A stretch of DNA of 64,000 nt from Verrucomicrobiota bacterium JB022 (GTDB lineage Bacteria > Verrucomicrobiota > Verrucomicrobiia > Opitutales > Oceanipulchritudinaceae), in assembly GCA_030673845.1 (NCBI GenBank), contig JAUTCQ010000013.1, forward strand, positions 164,001-228,000, read 5' to 3'. Below are positions 1 to 8,170 of the stretch, piece by piece. Both the position numbers and the translations under genes were made by a program. The notes beneath the pieces are model-generated. The model had not been told where the DNA came from and did not search any database. It saw only the letters and a program-made list of their open reading frames with translations. Within the stretch, counting starts at the first letter, position 1. The number at the start of each line of letters is the position of its first letter.

Positions 1-1
1 C

Positions 2-574
2 GCCCAGCTCGCCCGTGCCGCCGGCATCCACCTGATCCTCGCCACGCAGCGCCCGTCGGTGAACGTCATTACGGGTGTGATCAAGGCCAACCTGCCGAGC
101 CGGATCGCGTTCAAGGTGGCCTCGAAGGTCGACAGCCGCACCATTCTCGACACCGGCGGCGCCGACCACCTCATCGGCAAAGGCGACATGCTCTTCCTGC
201 CGCCCGGTAGCGCCGACCTGCTGCGCTCGCAAGGCGCCTTCGTGGGCGACGACGAGATCAACGGCATCGTGGAGTGGATCAAGCAGGAGAACGGCGAGCC
301 GGAGTTCGACGAAGCCTTCCAGCGCCAGGTGGAAGCCCCGGACGAAGAAGGTGGCGACGACGAGGAAGACGGCGACTTTGGCGACAACCTCACCAACAAG
401 GCCCTCGGCGTGATCAAGGCCGAGAAAAAGGCCTCCACCTCCATGCTCCAGCGTCGCCTCAAGATCGGCTATACCCGAGCCGCCCGCATCATGGACGAGC
501 TGGAAGAGAAAGGCTACGTGGGCCCCGACAACGGACCGCCCGTCGGTCGCGAAATCCTTTTCGACGTCGATTAG
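2..574 (+). CDS. ftsK: DNA translocase FtsK, C-terminal part (5' end outside window)
   Basis: This is the C-terminal end of an FtsK/SpoIIIE translocase, the hexameric ATPase that pumps chromosome ends through the division septum. The reading frame is open from base 2 with no start in the window. The first residues, AQLARAAGIHLILATQRPSV, continue through VITGVIKANLPSRIAFKV and GADHLIGKGDML, the conserved second half of the motor domain. An acidic linker (EEGGDDEEDGD) follows. The last about 60 residues, with MLQRRLKIGYTRAARIMDELE, are the winged-helix gamma domain that reads the polar KOPS/SRS sites. A strong terminator follows the stop. The family call is firm; the length of the missing N-terminus is unknown. 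Confidence 0.96.
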   Translation, partial: AQLARAAGIHLILATQRPSVNVITGVIKANLPSRIAFKVASKVDSRTILDTGGADHLIGKGDMLFLPPGSADLLRSQGAFVGDDEINGIVEWIKQENGEPEFDEAFQRQVEAPDEEGGDDEEDGDFGDNLTNKALGVIKAEKKASTSMLQRRLKIGYTRAARIMDELEEKGYVGPDNGPPVGREILFDVD

Positions 575-581
575 ACGAAGC

Positions 582-618
582 ACCCCCTCCCCCACCCCAG
601 CGGAGGGGTTCTTTTTTG
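582..618 (+). terminator. Rho-independent terminator of ftsK
   Basis: A CCCCTCC / GGAGGGG stem with a short C/A-rich loop is followed by TTCTTTTTTG, directly after the ftsK stop codon. Confidence 0.8.
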
Positions 619-705
619 TCCAAACGATGCGGCAGCAGCCTTCCACGATGTGCTCATGTCGCGCTTTCAGGTTGTGGCGCGGCGCAGGTTCCCTTGAATG
701 GGGGG

Positions 706-1296
706 ATGCCGCGTACCATCATCCTGATCATTTCCGGGCCCGCCGGTTCGGGCAAGACGACGCTCTGCGAAGCCTTGCTCGGGTACTACCCTGACCAGGT
801 GGAGCGCATCGTCACCACCACTACGCGTGCGCCCCGCGAAGGCGAAATCAACGGGCTCGACTACCACTTCCTGGAGCGCGAGACCTTCCAGAAGCGCGTC
901 GAGGCGGGCGAGTTCCTCGAATGGGCCGAGATTCACGGCAACCTTTACGGCAGCCAGAAGCGCCACCTCGTCGACAAGCTGCGGTCGGATGTCGACCTGC
1001 TGCTCAATATCGACGTGCAGGGCGCCGCCACCTTCCGTGAGGCCGCCCAGAGCGAGCCCTACCTGTCCGAACGCCTCGTCTCCATCTTCGTCCGCCCCAG
1101 CAGCCTCAGCCAGTTGCGCGACCGCCTGCAAGGCCGGGGCAGCGAAAACCCGGAAACCCTCGCCCGCCGCCTCAAGACCGCCGAAGAGGAAATCCCCCGC
1201 GCGGCCGAGTTCGACTACGTGATCGAAAGCCAGAGCCGTGAAGACGACTTCAACCGGCTCCTGCAATTCTACCACCGGGCCAAAGGTCTGGAGTAG
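706..1296 (+). CDS. gmk: Guanylate kinase
   Basis: Guanylate kinase phosphorylates GMP to GDP with ATP in the cytoplasm. The 196-residue product starts MPRTIILIISGPAGSGKTTL, with the P-loop GPAGSGKT at residues 10-17. It continues with TTTTRAPREGEINGLDYHF, the GMP-binding segment, and LLLNIDVQGA, the Walker B-like strand. The length is normal for the family. The frame stays open far upstream, into antisense of nothing recognisable and across the ftsK terminator, so the start was placed by homology at the ATG. A TTG four codons upstream (694) is the only close alternative, and no good Shine-Dalgarno decides between them. The gene stands alone between the ftsK terminator and a convergent PEP-CTERM gene. 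Confidence 0.95.
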   Translation: MPRTIILIISGPAGSGKTTLCEALLGYYPDQVERIVTTTTRAPREGEINGLDYHFLERETFQKRVEAGEFLEWAEIHGNLYGSQKRHLVDKLRSDVDLLLNIDVQGAATFREAAQSEPYLSERLVSIFVRPSSLSQLRDRLQGRGSENPETLARRLKTAEEEIPRAAEFDYVIESQSREDDFNRLLQFYHRAKGLE

Positions 1297-1301
1297 GCAT
1301 G

Positions 1302-1328
1302 AAAAAACCTGCCCCAAGACGGGACAGG
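1302..1328 (-). terminator. Terminator of the tandem PEP-CTERM genes
   Basis: Read on the minus strand, CCTGTCCC-GTCTT-GGGGCAGG (one G-U pair) is followed by TTTTTTC. It lies between the 3' ends of gmk and the PEP-CTERM gene and fits the latter's direction. Confidence 0.7.
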
Positions 1329-1360
1329 CGTTCAGGCAAAGGCTGCTGCAAAACCGACCT

Positions 1361-1939
1361 TTACGCGCGACGGCGGCGCCACGCGGCAAAGCCGAGGGCA
1401 GCCACGCCACCCAGCAGGGCATAGGTTGTGGGCTCGGGTACGACCGGGGCAGGATTGCCCACCGTCAAGATGATCGAATCCGTGTTTTCGCCGGAGCCGA
1501 AGGTCCAGGTGTAGACGCCTTCGCTGAGGCCGATATCGGCAAACGCAGCGTCGGGAAAAGTCGTCGAGCCGGAGAGCGGAGCGCCGGAAGTGTAACCGAC
1601 GGGCACCACCAGCCGGTTCGAATCGAGCATAATCCCAAAGTGATCGCCTGTGCCATAAGGGTTGGCGATCACGCTACCGGCACCGAAGGAAGGACCACTC
1701 ACCACCGTGTAATAATCGAACAACGTGGCTGGTCCCAAAATCAGCCAACCCCAGTCCGGGTAAATGACGCCGGAAACGCTGCTCGGCGAGCTGCCGGAAG
1801 ATACCGCCCCCGTAAGGTCGATGCTGCCGGAGCCTACGAGCAGGATGTCGCCATCGACCTCCTGCGCATTGAAGTAGATGATCGCGTGCGCGGCAGGCGA
1901 GAGCAACGCCGCCAAAAGAAGAGAGATAGAGTGCCTCAT
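1361..1939 (-). CDS. PEP-CTERM sorting domain protein (paralogue 1)
   Basis: This is an exported protein of 192 residues. It has an N-terminal signal peptide (MRHSISLLLAALLSPAAHA) and a C-terminal PEP-CTERM tail: VPEPTTYALLGG, a hydrophobic helix and the basic end WRRRRA. In known systems such tails are recognised by an exosortase (EpsH/XrtA type), which cleaves near the PEP motif and delivers the protein to the envelope or extracellular matrix. The middle has no motif I recognise, but it resembles the neighbour at 2011-2586 and the gene at 11562-12110 (shared VPVGYTSGAPLS...FPDAAF pattern). A GGAGGA Shine-Dalgarno precedes the ATG. It is probably co-transcribed with the upstream paralogue, 71 bases away. 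No exosortase gene lies in the window. Confidence 0.88.
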   Translation of the reverse strand: MRHSISLLLAALLSPAAHAIIYFNAQEVDGDILLVGSGSIDLTGAVSSGSSPSSVSGVIYPDWGWLILGPATLFDYYTVVSGPSFGAGSVIANPYGTGDHFGIMLDSNRLVVPVGYTSGAPLSGSTTFPDAAFADIGLSEGVYTWTFGSGENTDSIILTVGNPAPVVPEPTTYALLGGVAALGFAAWRRRRA

Positions 1940-2010
1940 GATTAGGTGGAGAAATCCTCCATACCAGAAGCCCTAACCCTGTCTACACTCTTCTCTCGCT
2001 CCTTCGCCGT

Positions 2011-2586
2011 TTACGCGCGCCGGCGGCGCCATGCGGCAAAGCCGAAGGCCGCCACGCCACCCAGCAGGGCGTACGTCGTCGGTTCCGGCACGGCGGGAGT
2101 ACCGCCAATCGTCAGCGTGGCCAGATCGGCATTGACACCGCTGCCCCAGTTATAGGTGTAGACGCCCGCGTCCATCCCCAGGGATTCGAAGGTAGCATTC
2201 TCGATCTTGAAGGTGCTCGACAGAGAGGCGCCGGACACATAGCCCACCGGGAGGAAGATGGACGTCGCATCGATGCCGAAAAGGGAACCTTCACTCGTAT
2301 CAAACGTCGTAGAAGCGCCGCTGCCAAAATCCATCGGGGCAGAGGTGATACCGACGAACACCAACATAGGCGTCAAATCAGTGCCGGGGGAATTGATGAA
2401 TGAGGCAAAAGAAGGCGTGAGGTTGCCGTGAAGCGAATACGTATCGACGAGGCTAAGCCCCGCAGTGTCCACACTGCCCGAAAGCGTAAAGACGACATCG
2501 TCCAGAGATTCGTAAGCGGTGATGTTGACCGCCCCGTGGGCCCAGGAAGTTGCGGCAAGCAGAGTAAGAAGGGAGAAGAATCGCAT
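2011..2586 (-). CDS. PEP-CTERM sorting domain protein (paralogue 2)
   Basis: This is a 191-residue exported protein with a signal peptide (MRFFSLLTLLAATSWAHGA) and a PEP-CTERM tail ending VPEPTTYALLGG...FAAWRRRRA. The mature part begins VNITAYESLDDVVFTLSGSV, very close to VNITALEVSGDVVFTAAGTL in the paralogue at 11562, and it contains the shared block LPVGYVSGASLSS. At DNA level the last about 75 bases are nearly identical to those of the downstream paralogue, so the pair looks like a tandem duplication whose middle has diverged. The cargo function is unknown. The upstream 190 bases separate it from purB and hold the purB terminator. Confidence 0.88.
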   Translation of the reverse strand: MRFFSLLTLLAATSWAHGAVNITAYESLDDVVFTLSGSVDTAGLSLVDTYSLHGNLTPSFASFINSPGTDLTPMLVFVGITSAPMDFGSGASTTFDTSEGSLFGIDATSIFLPVGYVSGASLSSTFKIENATFESLGMDAGVYTYNWGSGVNADLATLTIGGTPAVPEPTTYALLGGVAAFGFAAWRRRRA

Positions 2587-2712
2587 GTGTCGTTAAGTTG
2601 AAGTTGAGAAGGTCGAGATACCTACCCACCCCTTCGGCAAGGGGTTAACTCCACTTAAGCAAAAAATTACCCCTCAAGGCGTGATTCAGCCCGCCATAAC
2701 GTTTACCAACTG

Positions 2713-2748
2713 AGAAAACAAAAGCCGTAGGTGTTGTCACCCACGGCC
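2713..2748 (-). terminator. Terminator of purB
   Basis: On the minus strand a GCCGTGGGTG-ACAA-CACCTACGGC stem (one G-U pair) is followed by TTTTGTTTT, just after the purB stop. Confidence 0.8.
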
Positions 2749-2776
2749 TTGGAAAAGCTGAACGATCCTCGCGTTT

Positions 2777-4219
2777 TTACAAGATCGCGCCCGGCTCGTA
2801 TTTCGCGGCGTCGGGGTATTGTTCTGCAATCTGCCCGACGGCTTCGCTGAAGGCCTGGACTTGCGCTTCGGCCATGCCCACGAGGCTGGCGGCGCGGTCG
2901 AGGATGCTTTGGAGCTGCGGACGGCTGAGGCCGAGGCGCTCGTCGGCGGCAAGGCGGTCGAGCAAGTCGTTGTGGCTCGTCTGGCCGCCGCGCAGGTCGT
3001 TGACGGTCGCCACCGCGTGCTCCTTGATCGCCTCGTGCGCGGTCTCGCGACCGGCCCCGCGCTTCACCGCCTCCATCATGAAGGTGGTCGTGGCGAGGAA
3101 GGGCAGGTAGTAGGCCTTTTCGCGTTCGATCACTGCCGGGTAGACTTCCATCTGGTTGAGCACCGTGAGGAAGGTCTCCAGCAGGCCGTCGATGGCAAAG
3201 AAGGCGTCGGGCAGCATCACGCGGCGCACGACGCTGCAGGAGACGTCGCCCTCGTTCCACTGGTCGCCCGCGAGGCCACTGGCCATCGTGAGGTAGCCCT
3301 TGAGGATGTTGGCAAAACCGTTGATACGCTCGCAACTGCGGGCGTTCATCTTGTGCGGCATGGCGCTGGAGCCCACCTGGCCCTTGGCAAAGCCCTCGCT
3401 CGCCAGCTCGTGCCCGGCCATCAGGCGCAGGGTCTTGGCGAGGCTGCTGGGGGCGGCGGCGAGCTGATTGAGCGTGCTCACCACCTCGAAATCGAGGCTG
3501 CGCGGGTAGACCTGGCCGACGTTGGTGAAGTGCGCCGGCATGCCGAGGTGCTCGAAGATGCGGTTTTCGAGATCCGTGACCTGCTGCGCGTCGTTGGCGA
3601 ACAGCGAAAGCTGGTCGAGCTGGGTGCCCACGGCGCCCTTGAGGCCGCGCGCCGGGTAGGTGGCGGTCAGCGACTCCAGATGGCGGAAGGCGAGCAGCAT
3701 CTCTTCGCCAAACATGGCGATGCGCTTGCCGAAAGTGGTCGGCTGGGCCGCGACGTTGTGCGTGCGTGCGGTAAAGACGAGCTGCTTCCACTCGTCCGCA
3801 CGCTGGCTCAGCTTGTTCAGGGCCGCCACGACCTTGCCGCGGATCACTTCCAGCGAGCGGTAGACCTGCAGCTGCTCGACGTTTTCCGTCAAGTCGCGCG
3901 AAGTCATGCCCTTGTGGATGTGCTGGACGCCTGCCAAGCCGTTGAATGCCTCGATGCGGGCCTTCACGTCGTGACGCGTCACACGCTCGCGGGCCTCGAT
4001 CGCGGGCAAGTCCACCTGGTGCTTCACGCGCTCGTAGAGGTCGATCGCTTCGGCGGAGATTTCGAGCCCGAGGGAGCGCTGCGCCTTGAGCACGGCGATC
4101 CAGAATTCGCGCTCGAGCACGATCTTGCCGCGCGGCGACCAGATGTCGCGCATGGAAGTAGAAGCATAGCGCTCGGCGAGCACATTGGGAATACGGTCGG
4201 CAGCATTCGGATCAGCCAT
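2777..4219 (-). CDS. purB: Adenylosuccinate lyase
   Basis: PurB removes fumarate from SAICAR and from adenylosuccinate in purine biosynthesis. The chosen 480-residue product starts MADPNAADRIPNVLAERYAS. Family features are RIEAFNGLAGVQHIHKGMTS, the TARTHNVAAQPTTFGKRI block with its catalytic His, and the superfamily signature GSSAMPHKMNARSCERI carrying the catalytic Ser. The frame extends 20 codons further upstream (to 4279), but those residues (MTLAATLELAKRRD...) lack family character and overlap the promoter region of the divergent cupin gene. A strong terminator follows. Identification is firm; the start is likely. Confidence 0.95.
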   Translation of the reverse strand: MADPNAADRIPNVLAERYASTSMRDIWSPRGKIVLEREFWIAVLKAQRSLGLEISAEAIDLYERVKHQVDLPAIEARERVTRHDVKARIEAFNGLAGVQHIHKGMTSRDLTENVEQLQVYRSLEVIRGKVVAALNKLSQRADEWKQLVFTARTHNVAAQPTTFGKRIAMFGEEMLLAFRHLESLTATYPARGLKGAVGTQLDQLSLFANDAQQVTDLENRIFEHLGMPAHFTNVGQVYPRSLDFEVVSTLNQLAAAPSSLAKTLRLMAGHELASEGFAKGQVGSSAMPHKMNARSCERINGFANILKGYLTMASGLAGDQWNEGDVSCSVVRRVMLPDAFFAIDGLLETFLTVLNQMEVYPAVIEREKAYYLPFLATTTFMMEAVKRGAGRETAHEAIKEHAVATVNDLRGGQTSHNDLLDRLAADERLGLSRPQLQSILDRAASLVGMAEAQVQAFSEAVGQIAEQYPDAAKYEPGAIL

Positions 4220-4284
4220 GCGTGGCAGTCTTGGCGTGTCGCGACGCTTGGCAAGTTCCAAGGTGGCCGCTAAGGTCATTCGCC

Positions 4285-5205
4285 ATGCCTTCGGCCGCCC
4301 CCGACTACGCCACGCTGCCAGCAGCCGCCCAGCGCTGGGCCCGCCAGCTCCAGTTGCAACCGATCCCGCACGAGGGCGCGTGGTTCGCCCCCGGCTGCCG
4401 CACCGCCCATTACTCGACCATCTACGGGCTCGTCACCACGCAAGATTTCTCCGCCCTGCACCGCCTGAAGTGCGACGAGCTGTGGTTTTACCACGCCGGC
4501 AGCCCCATCGAGCTGTTACTGCTCCACCCCAACGGCGAGGGCGAAAAGGCAATCCTCGGGCCCGACCTCGCCGCCGGCCAACGCCCGCAACTGCAAGTGC
4601 CCGCCGGCACCTGGATGGGCGGCCGCCCGGTGGGTACGGGCGACGATGGCTGGTCCGTCTTCTCCAACGCCGTCATCCCGGCCTTCGAATATGATGCCTA
4701 CGAGCCCGGCCACCGCGAAGGCCTGCTCCGCGCCTACCCCGCCTGGGCCGATGCGATCAAGGCACTGACGCGAGTGGAGTTAAATCCTTCCTTCGTCGAA
4801 TATTTCAAGAAGGTCGACTTTAGCTGGCTCGGAGTGGATGAAAGCGATTGTCTGGCGGTGCTCTTTCCCAACGATTACATAGAGTTAGTTCCGGAGAGTG
4901 TAAAACTCGCGTTTAGCCCAGAGGCCTACCAGGCCTTCATGGATTATCTGCTTGATGATCTGCAACCCTATACTGCGATAGAAGCCCTTCCCGGGGACTA
5001 TCCGCCGGGGATCCTAAACGATGTAAAGAAAGGATTCTATGTTTACCAAGCAGATAATTCCGGTTCTCATTACCACCTCGTAGGCAAGCCTCTGATTCCT
5101 TTTAAGGCCTCTCGGATCCAGTCAGAGCATTACCTTGCAGGAGCGCCCCTTGTCCGCCTGAGATTCCAGGATACTCTTTCGATTACGAATGACTGTTGGA
5201 GATGA
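4285..5205 (+). CDS. DUF985-type cupin protein with an extra, AT-richer C-terminal domain
   Basis: Residues 1 to about 160 match the DUF985/Cupin_5 family: IPHEGAWFAPG, STIYGLVTTQDFSALHRLK, DELWFYHAGSPIELLLLHP and VPAGTWMGGRP, with metal-ligand-type His/Glu in the DELWFYH region. These cupins are small beta-barrel proteins of uncertain sugar-related function and usually end near here. This protein continues for about 145 more residues that I do not recognise (VELNPSFVEYFKKVDFSWLG...). From about base 4775 the DNA becomes visibly poorer in G+C, with codons such as TTA, ATA and TTT that are rare elsewhere in the window. The gene therefore looks like a fusion of a resident cupin with acquired DNA. 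It is divergent from purB and followed by an inverted-repeat element. Confidence 0.85.
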   Translation: MPSAAPDYATLPAAAQRWARQLQLQPIPHEGAWFAPGCRTAHYSTIYGLVTTQDFSALHRLKCDELWFYHAGSPIELLLLHPNGEGEKAILGPDLAAGQRPQLQVPAGTWMGGRPVGTGDDGWSVFSNAVIPAFEYDAYEPGHREGLLRAYPAWADAIKALTRVELNPSFVEYFKKVDFSWLGVDESDCLAVLFPNDYIELVPESVKLAFSPEAYQAFMDYLLDDLQPYTAIEALPGDYPPGILNDVKKGFYVYQADNSGSHYHLVGKPLIPFKASRIQSEHYLAGAPLVRLRFQDTLSITNDCWR

Positions 5206-5210
5206 TCTTT

Positions 5211-5420
5211 TAGCCGCAGATGAAACACGGATTTGCGCGGATGATTTTTCCTCACGCGAAGGCGCAAAGCCGCAAAGAGTTTATCTACACTCGAAAGCGT
5301 GTTTCTGATGATTTAAGGATAGATCGGATCCAGGGCATTCTTGGCGGCTTTGCGCCTTCGCGCGAGATCATCCCCATGCGTCCCCTTCATCCGCGCAAAT
5401 CCGCGTTTCATCCGTGGCCA
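5211..5420. repeat. Inverted-repeat intergenic element, about 210 bp
   Basis: The left end TAGCCGCAGATGAAACACGG and the reverse complement of the right end TGGCCACGGATGAAACGCGG match closely and continue through ATTTGCGCGGATGA. Inner segments CGAAGGCGCAAAGCCGC are also inverted copies. No convincing ORF lies inside. The rest of this roughly 290-base gap after the cupin gene is only the gnd terminator. Confidence 0.75.
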
Positions 5421-5431
5421 ACTTACCGTCA

Positions 5432-5465
5432 CAAAAAAAACCGGGAGCGCGTGTGCACTCCCGGC
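5432..5465 (-). terminator. Terminator of gnd
   Basis: On the minus strand a CCGGGAG / CTCCCGG stem is followed by eight T residues, 35 bases downstream of the gnd stop. Confidence 0.85.
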
Positions 5466-5499
5466 TGAAATGGATCGAAACGATACCTGTAAATGAAGC

Positions 5500-7005
<1,506 letters not shown>

Positions 7006-7048
7006 GTTGTGTCGGTAGTCGAGGTTTTGAAGGTGCTAAGATTGGAGC

Positions 7049-7468
7049 CTAGAACGGGGCGACAATGGGGATGACGCGGCGCCCGAGGCGTTTGTAAACG
7101 GTGAAATCGTGGTCGAAGGTGAGCACACGGGCCTCCGGGAAGAGCTCGCTCATGCGCACGAGGCAGGCGTCACCGAGCGACATGGGCTGGGAGGCGTATT
7201 TACGCATTAACTGCGTAATGGCTTCCCGCTCGCGCATCAAGTCGAAGTCGACCACCAGCAGGCCGCGCTCCAGCAGCTTGAAGAGCGCCTCTACCCCGCC
7301 AGGCAGTTGCCCCAGCAGGTGTGCGGCCTCCGTCAACACCGGGCCGCAGGTGATCCACGGGGTCGGCAGGTGCTGGGCCTGACGGCGCACCCACGCATGG
7401 TGATGGTCGCGGCGGTAAAGGAAGGCCACCAGCGGGCCTTCGTCGACGATGATCTGCCCGCTAGTCAT
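7049..7468 (-). CDS. PIN-domain toxin (VapC-like)
   Basis: This 139-residue protein has PIN-nuclease features: the first acidic residue in IIVDEGPLVAFL (Asp9), a Glu in GPVLTEAAHLLG, an Asp in MSLGDACLVRM and a final Asp in VLTFDHDFTVYKRLG. PIN toxins of type II systems cleave RNA and are neutralised by the upstream-encoded antitoxin. The start ATG overlaps the antitoxin stop codon by 8 bases, so translation is probably coupled. VapC-like is by fold and layout; the target RNA is unknown. Confidence 0.88.
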   Translation of the reverse strand: MTSGQIIVDEGPLVAFLYRRDHHHAWVRRQAQHLPTPWITCGPVLTEAAHLLGQLPGGVEALFKLLERGLLVVDFDLMREREAITQLMRKYASQPMSLGDACLVRMSELFPEARVLTFDHDFTVYKRLGRRVIPIVAPF

Positions 7469-7712
7469 GGCCGAAGGAGTCGAACCACTTCTTGTTGCTG
7501 GAGAGGTCCAGAGGGGACTCTTCGTCGTTCAGGATACCGCAGAGGTCGCGGGCCGCCTCGAAAAACGAGCCCGGCTCCGCCGCACCCTCTTCCTCCGGCG
7601 CCTGCCGGATCAGCTCGCGAATAATGTCGGACTTGGTGAGCGAGCGCGCGGCACAGAGCCGGTCCAGCCGGTTCAGCTCCTCGTCCGTCAGTTTTACGCT
7701 CACCGTAGGCAT
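7461..7712 (-). CDS. Ribbon-helix-helix antitoxin for the PIN toxin
   Basis: This is an 83-residue protein. Its N-terminus MPTVSVKLTDEELNRLDRL, followed by RSLTKSDIIRELI, is a CopG/Arc-type ribbon-helix-helix DNA-binding domain. The acidic C-terminal half (SFFEAARDLCGILNDEESP) would wrap the toxin. A longer open frame exists upstream, but the residues there have no family character, and the ATG at 7712 lies about 16 bases downstream of the predicted transcription start. As in other type II pairs, autoregulation by the antitoxin is expected but not visible as a clear operator. Confidence 0.85.
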   Translation of the reverse strand: MPTVSVKLTDEELNRLDRLCAARSLTKSDIIRELIRQAPEEEGAAEPGSFFEAARDLCGILNDEESPLDLSSNKKWFDSFGHD

Positions 7713-7734
7713 GGGTAATACGAAAGAGCCACTG

Positions 7735-7763
7735 AGGTAAGACAAGCTAATCAGCCAAGTCAA
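7735..7763 (-). promoter_or_regulatory. Promoter of the PIN/antitoxin pair
   Basis: On the minus strand TTGACT (7763-7758) and TTACCT (7740-7735) are separated by 17 bases. This sets a transcript start about 16 bases upstream of the antitoxin ATG. Confidence 0.5.
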
Positions 7764-7828
7764 GTACCGGGGAAAGGAAAAAGGGGGCGCTTGAGAATAT
7801 GACCCGGCGCTGGGGGGCTGGCGTAGAC

Positions 7829-7856
7829 TTGACTCCGGGAGGGCTTCAAGTAAGAT
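7829..7856 (+). promoter_or_regulatory. Predicted antisense promoter of small-peptide unit A
   Basis: TTGACT (7829-7834), 16 bases, TAAGAT (7851-7856). It points into the 3' end of the convergent small-peptide transcript and would start RNA near 7863. The same hexamers at the same spacing occur at unit B (8143-8170). Confidence 0.5.
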
Positions 7857-8096
7857 AACCCAACGAAAGACGAGGAGCCGGACCAACGGCCCCTCGGGAT
7901 GCTATAGGTTTTGCCCTTTATTCATCCTTCTGCCGGATGATCGACCCGACTGCCAAAACAATCAGGAAGATCACGAGCAGGATCAGGAACAGAACAATAA
8001 GGTATTCCATTCCAACCTCCTTTCGTTGGGATTATCTGAGAAGCCCCCTGTTAGCAGCAGGGGGTTTTCCGTTTCTTTACGGAAAGTAACCCAACG
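7854..8096 (-). other. Structured transcript unit A around a 30-residue membrane peptide
   Basis: This is the predicted mRNA from the promoter at 8102-8130 to the 3' arm. In 5'-3' order it has CGTTGGGTTA at the very start, a TTTCCG/CGGAAA hairpin, a CCCCCTG/CAGGGGG hairpin, GATAATCCCAACGAAAG leading straight into AGGAGG, the ORF, a GAGGGGCCG/CGGCTCCTC hairpin, and the 3' arm CTTTCGTTGGGTTATC. The segment just before the Shine-Dalgarno can pair with either the 5' start or the 3' arm. Unit B has the same order with covarying bases. I infer a conserved regulatory RNA fold; the RNA itself is not demonstrated. Confidence 0.6.
7918..8010 (-). CDS. 30-residue single-span membrane peptide (unit A)
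   Basis: The predicted peptide begins MEYLIVLFLILLVIFLIVLA and ends with the polar tail RQKDE: one transmembrane helix with a charged C-terminus. A near-perfect Shine-Dalgarno, AAAGGAGG, ends five bases before the ATG. The paralogue at 8236-8310 keeps the start MEYL, the LFLILLVI core and a charged tail, while much of the surrounding DNA differs; this supports a real gene. Size, hydrophobicity and RNA context resemble type I toxins (for example Ldr, TisB or TxpA families), but there is no family match I can name. A small membrane regulator is the alternative. Confidence 0.65.
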   Translation of the reverse strand: MEYLIVLFLILLVIFLIVLAVGSIIRQKDE

Positions 8097-8101
8097 TGCC
8101 C

Positions 8102-8130
8102 ATGTAAGCCGCTAGCGAAGATTCGGTCAA
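8102..8130 (-). promoter_or_regulatory. Promoter of small-peptide unit A
   Basis: On the minus strand TTGACC (8130-8125), 17 bases, TTACAT (8107-8102). The expected start (about 8096) falls on the first base of the CGTTGGGTTA motif. Identical hexamers and spacing recur at unit B. Confidence 0.6.
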
Positions 8131-8142
8131 GCCTGCACGGAC

Positions 8143-8170
8143 TTGACTCCGAGCGGCCTTCAAGTAAGAT
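8143..8170 (+). promoter_or_regulatory. Predicted antisense promoter of small-peptide unit B
   Basis: TTGACT (8143-8148), 16 bases, TAAGAT (8165-8170), convergent to the unit B peptide gene. It is an exact repeat of the arrangement at 7829-7856. Confidence 0.5.
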
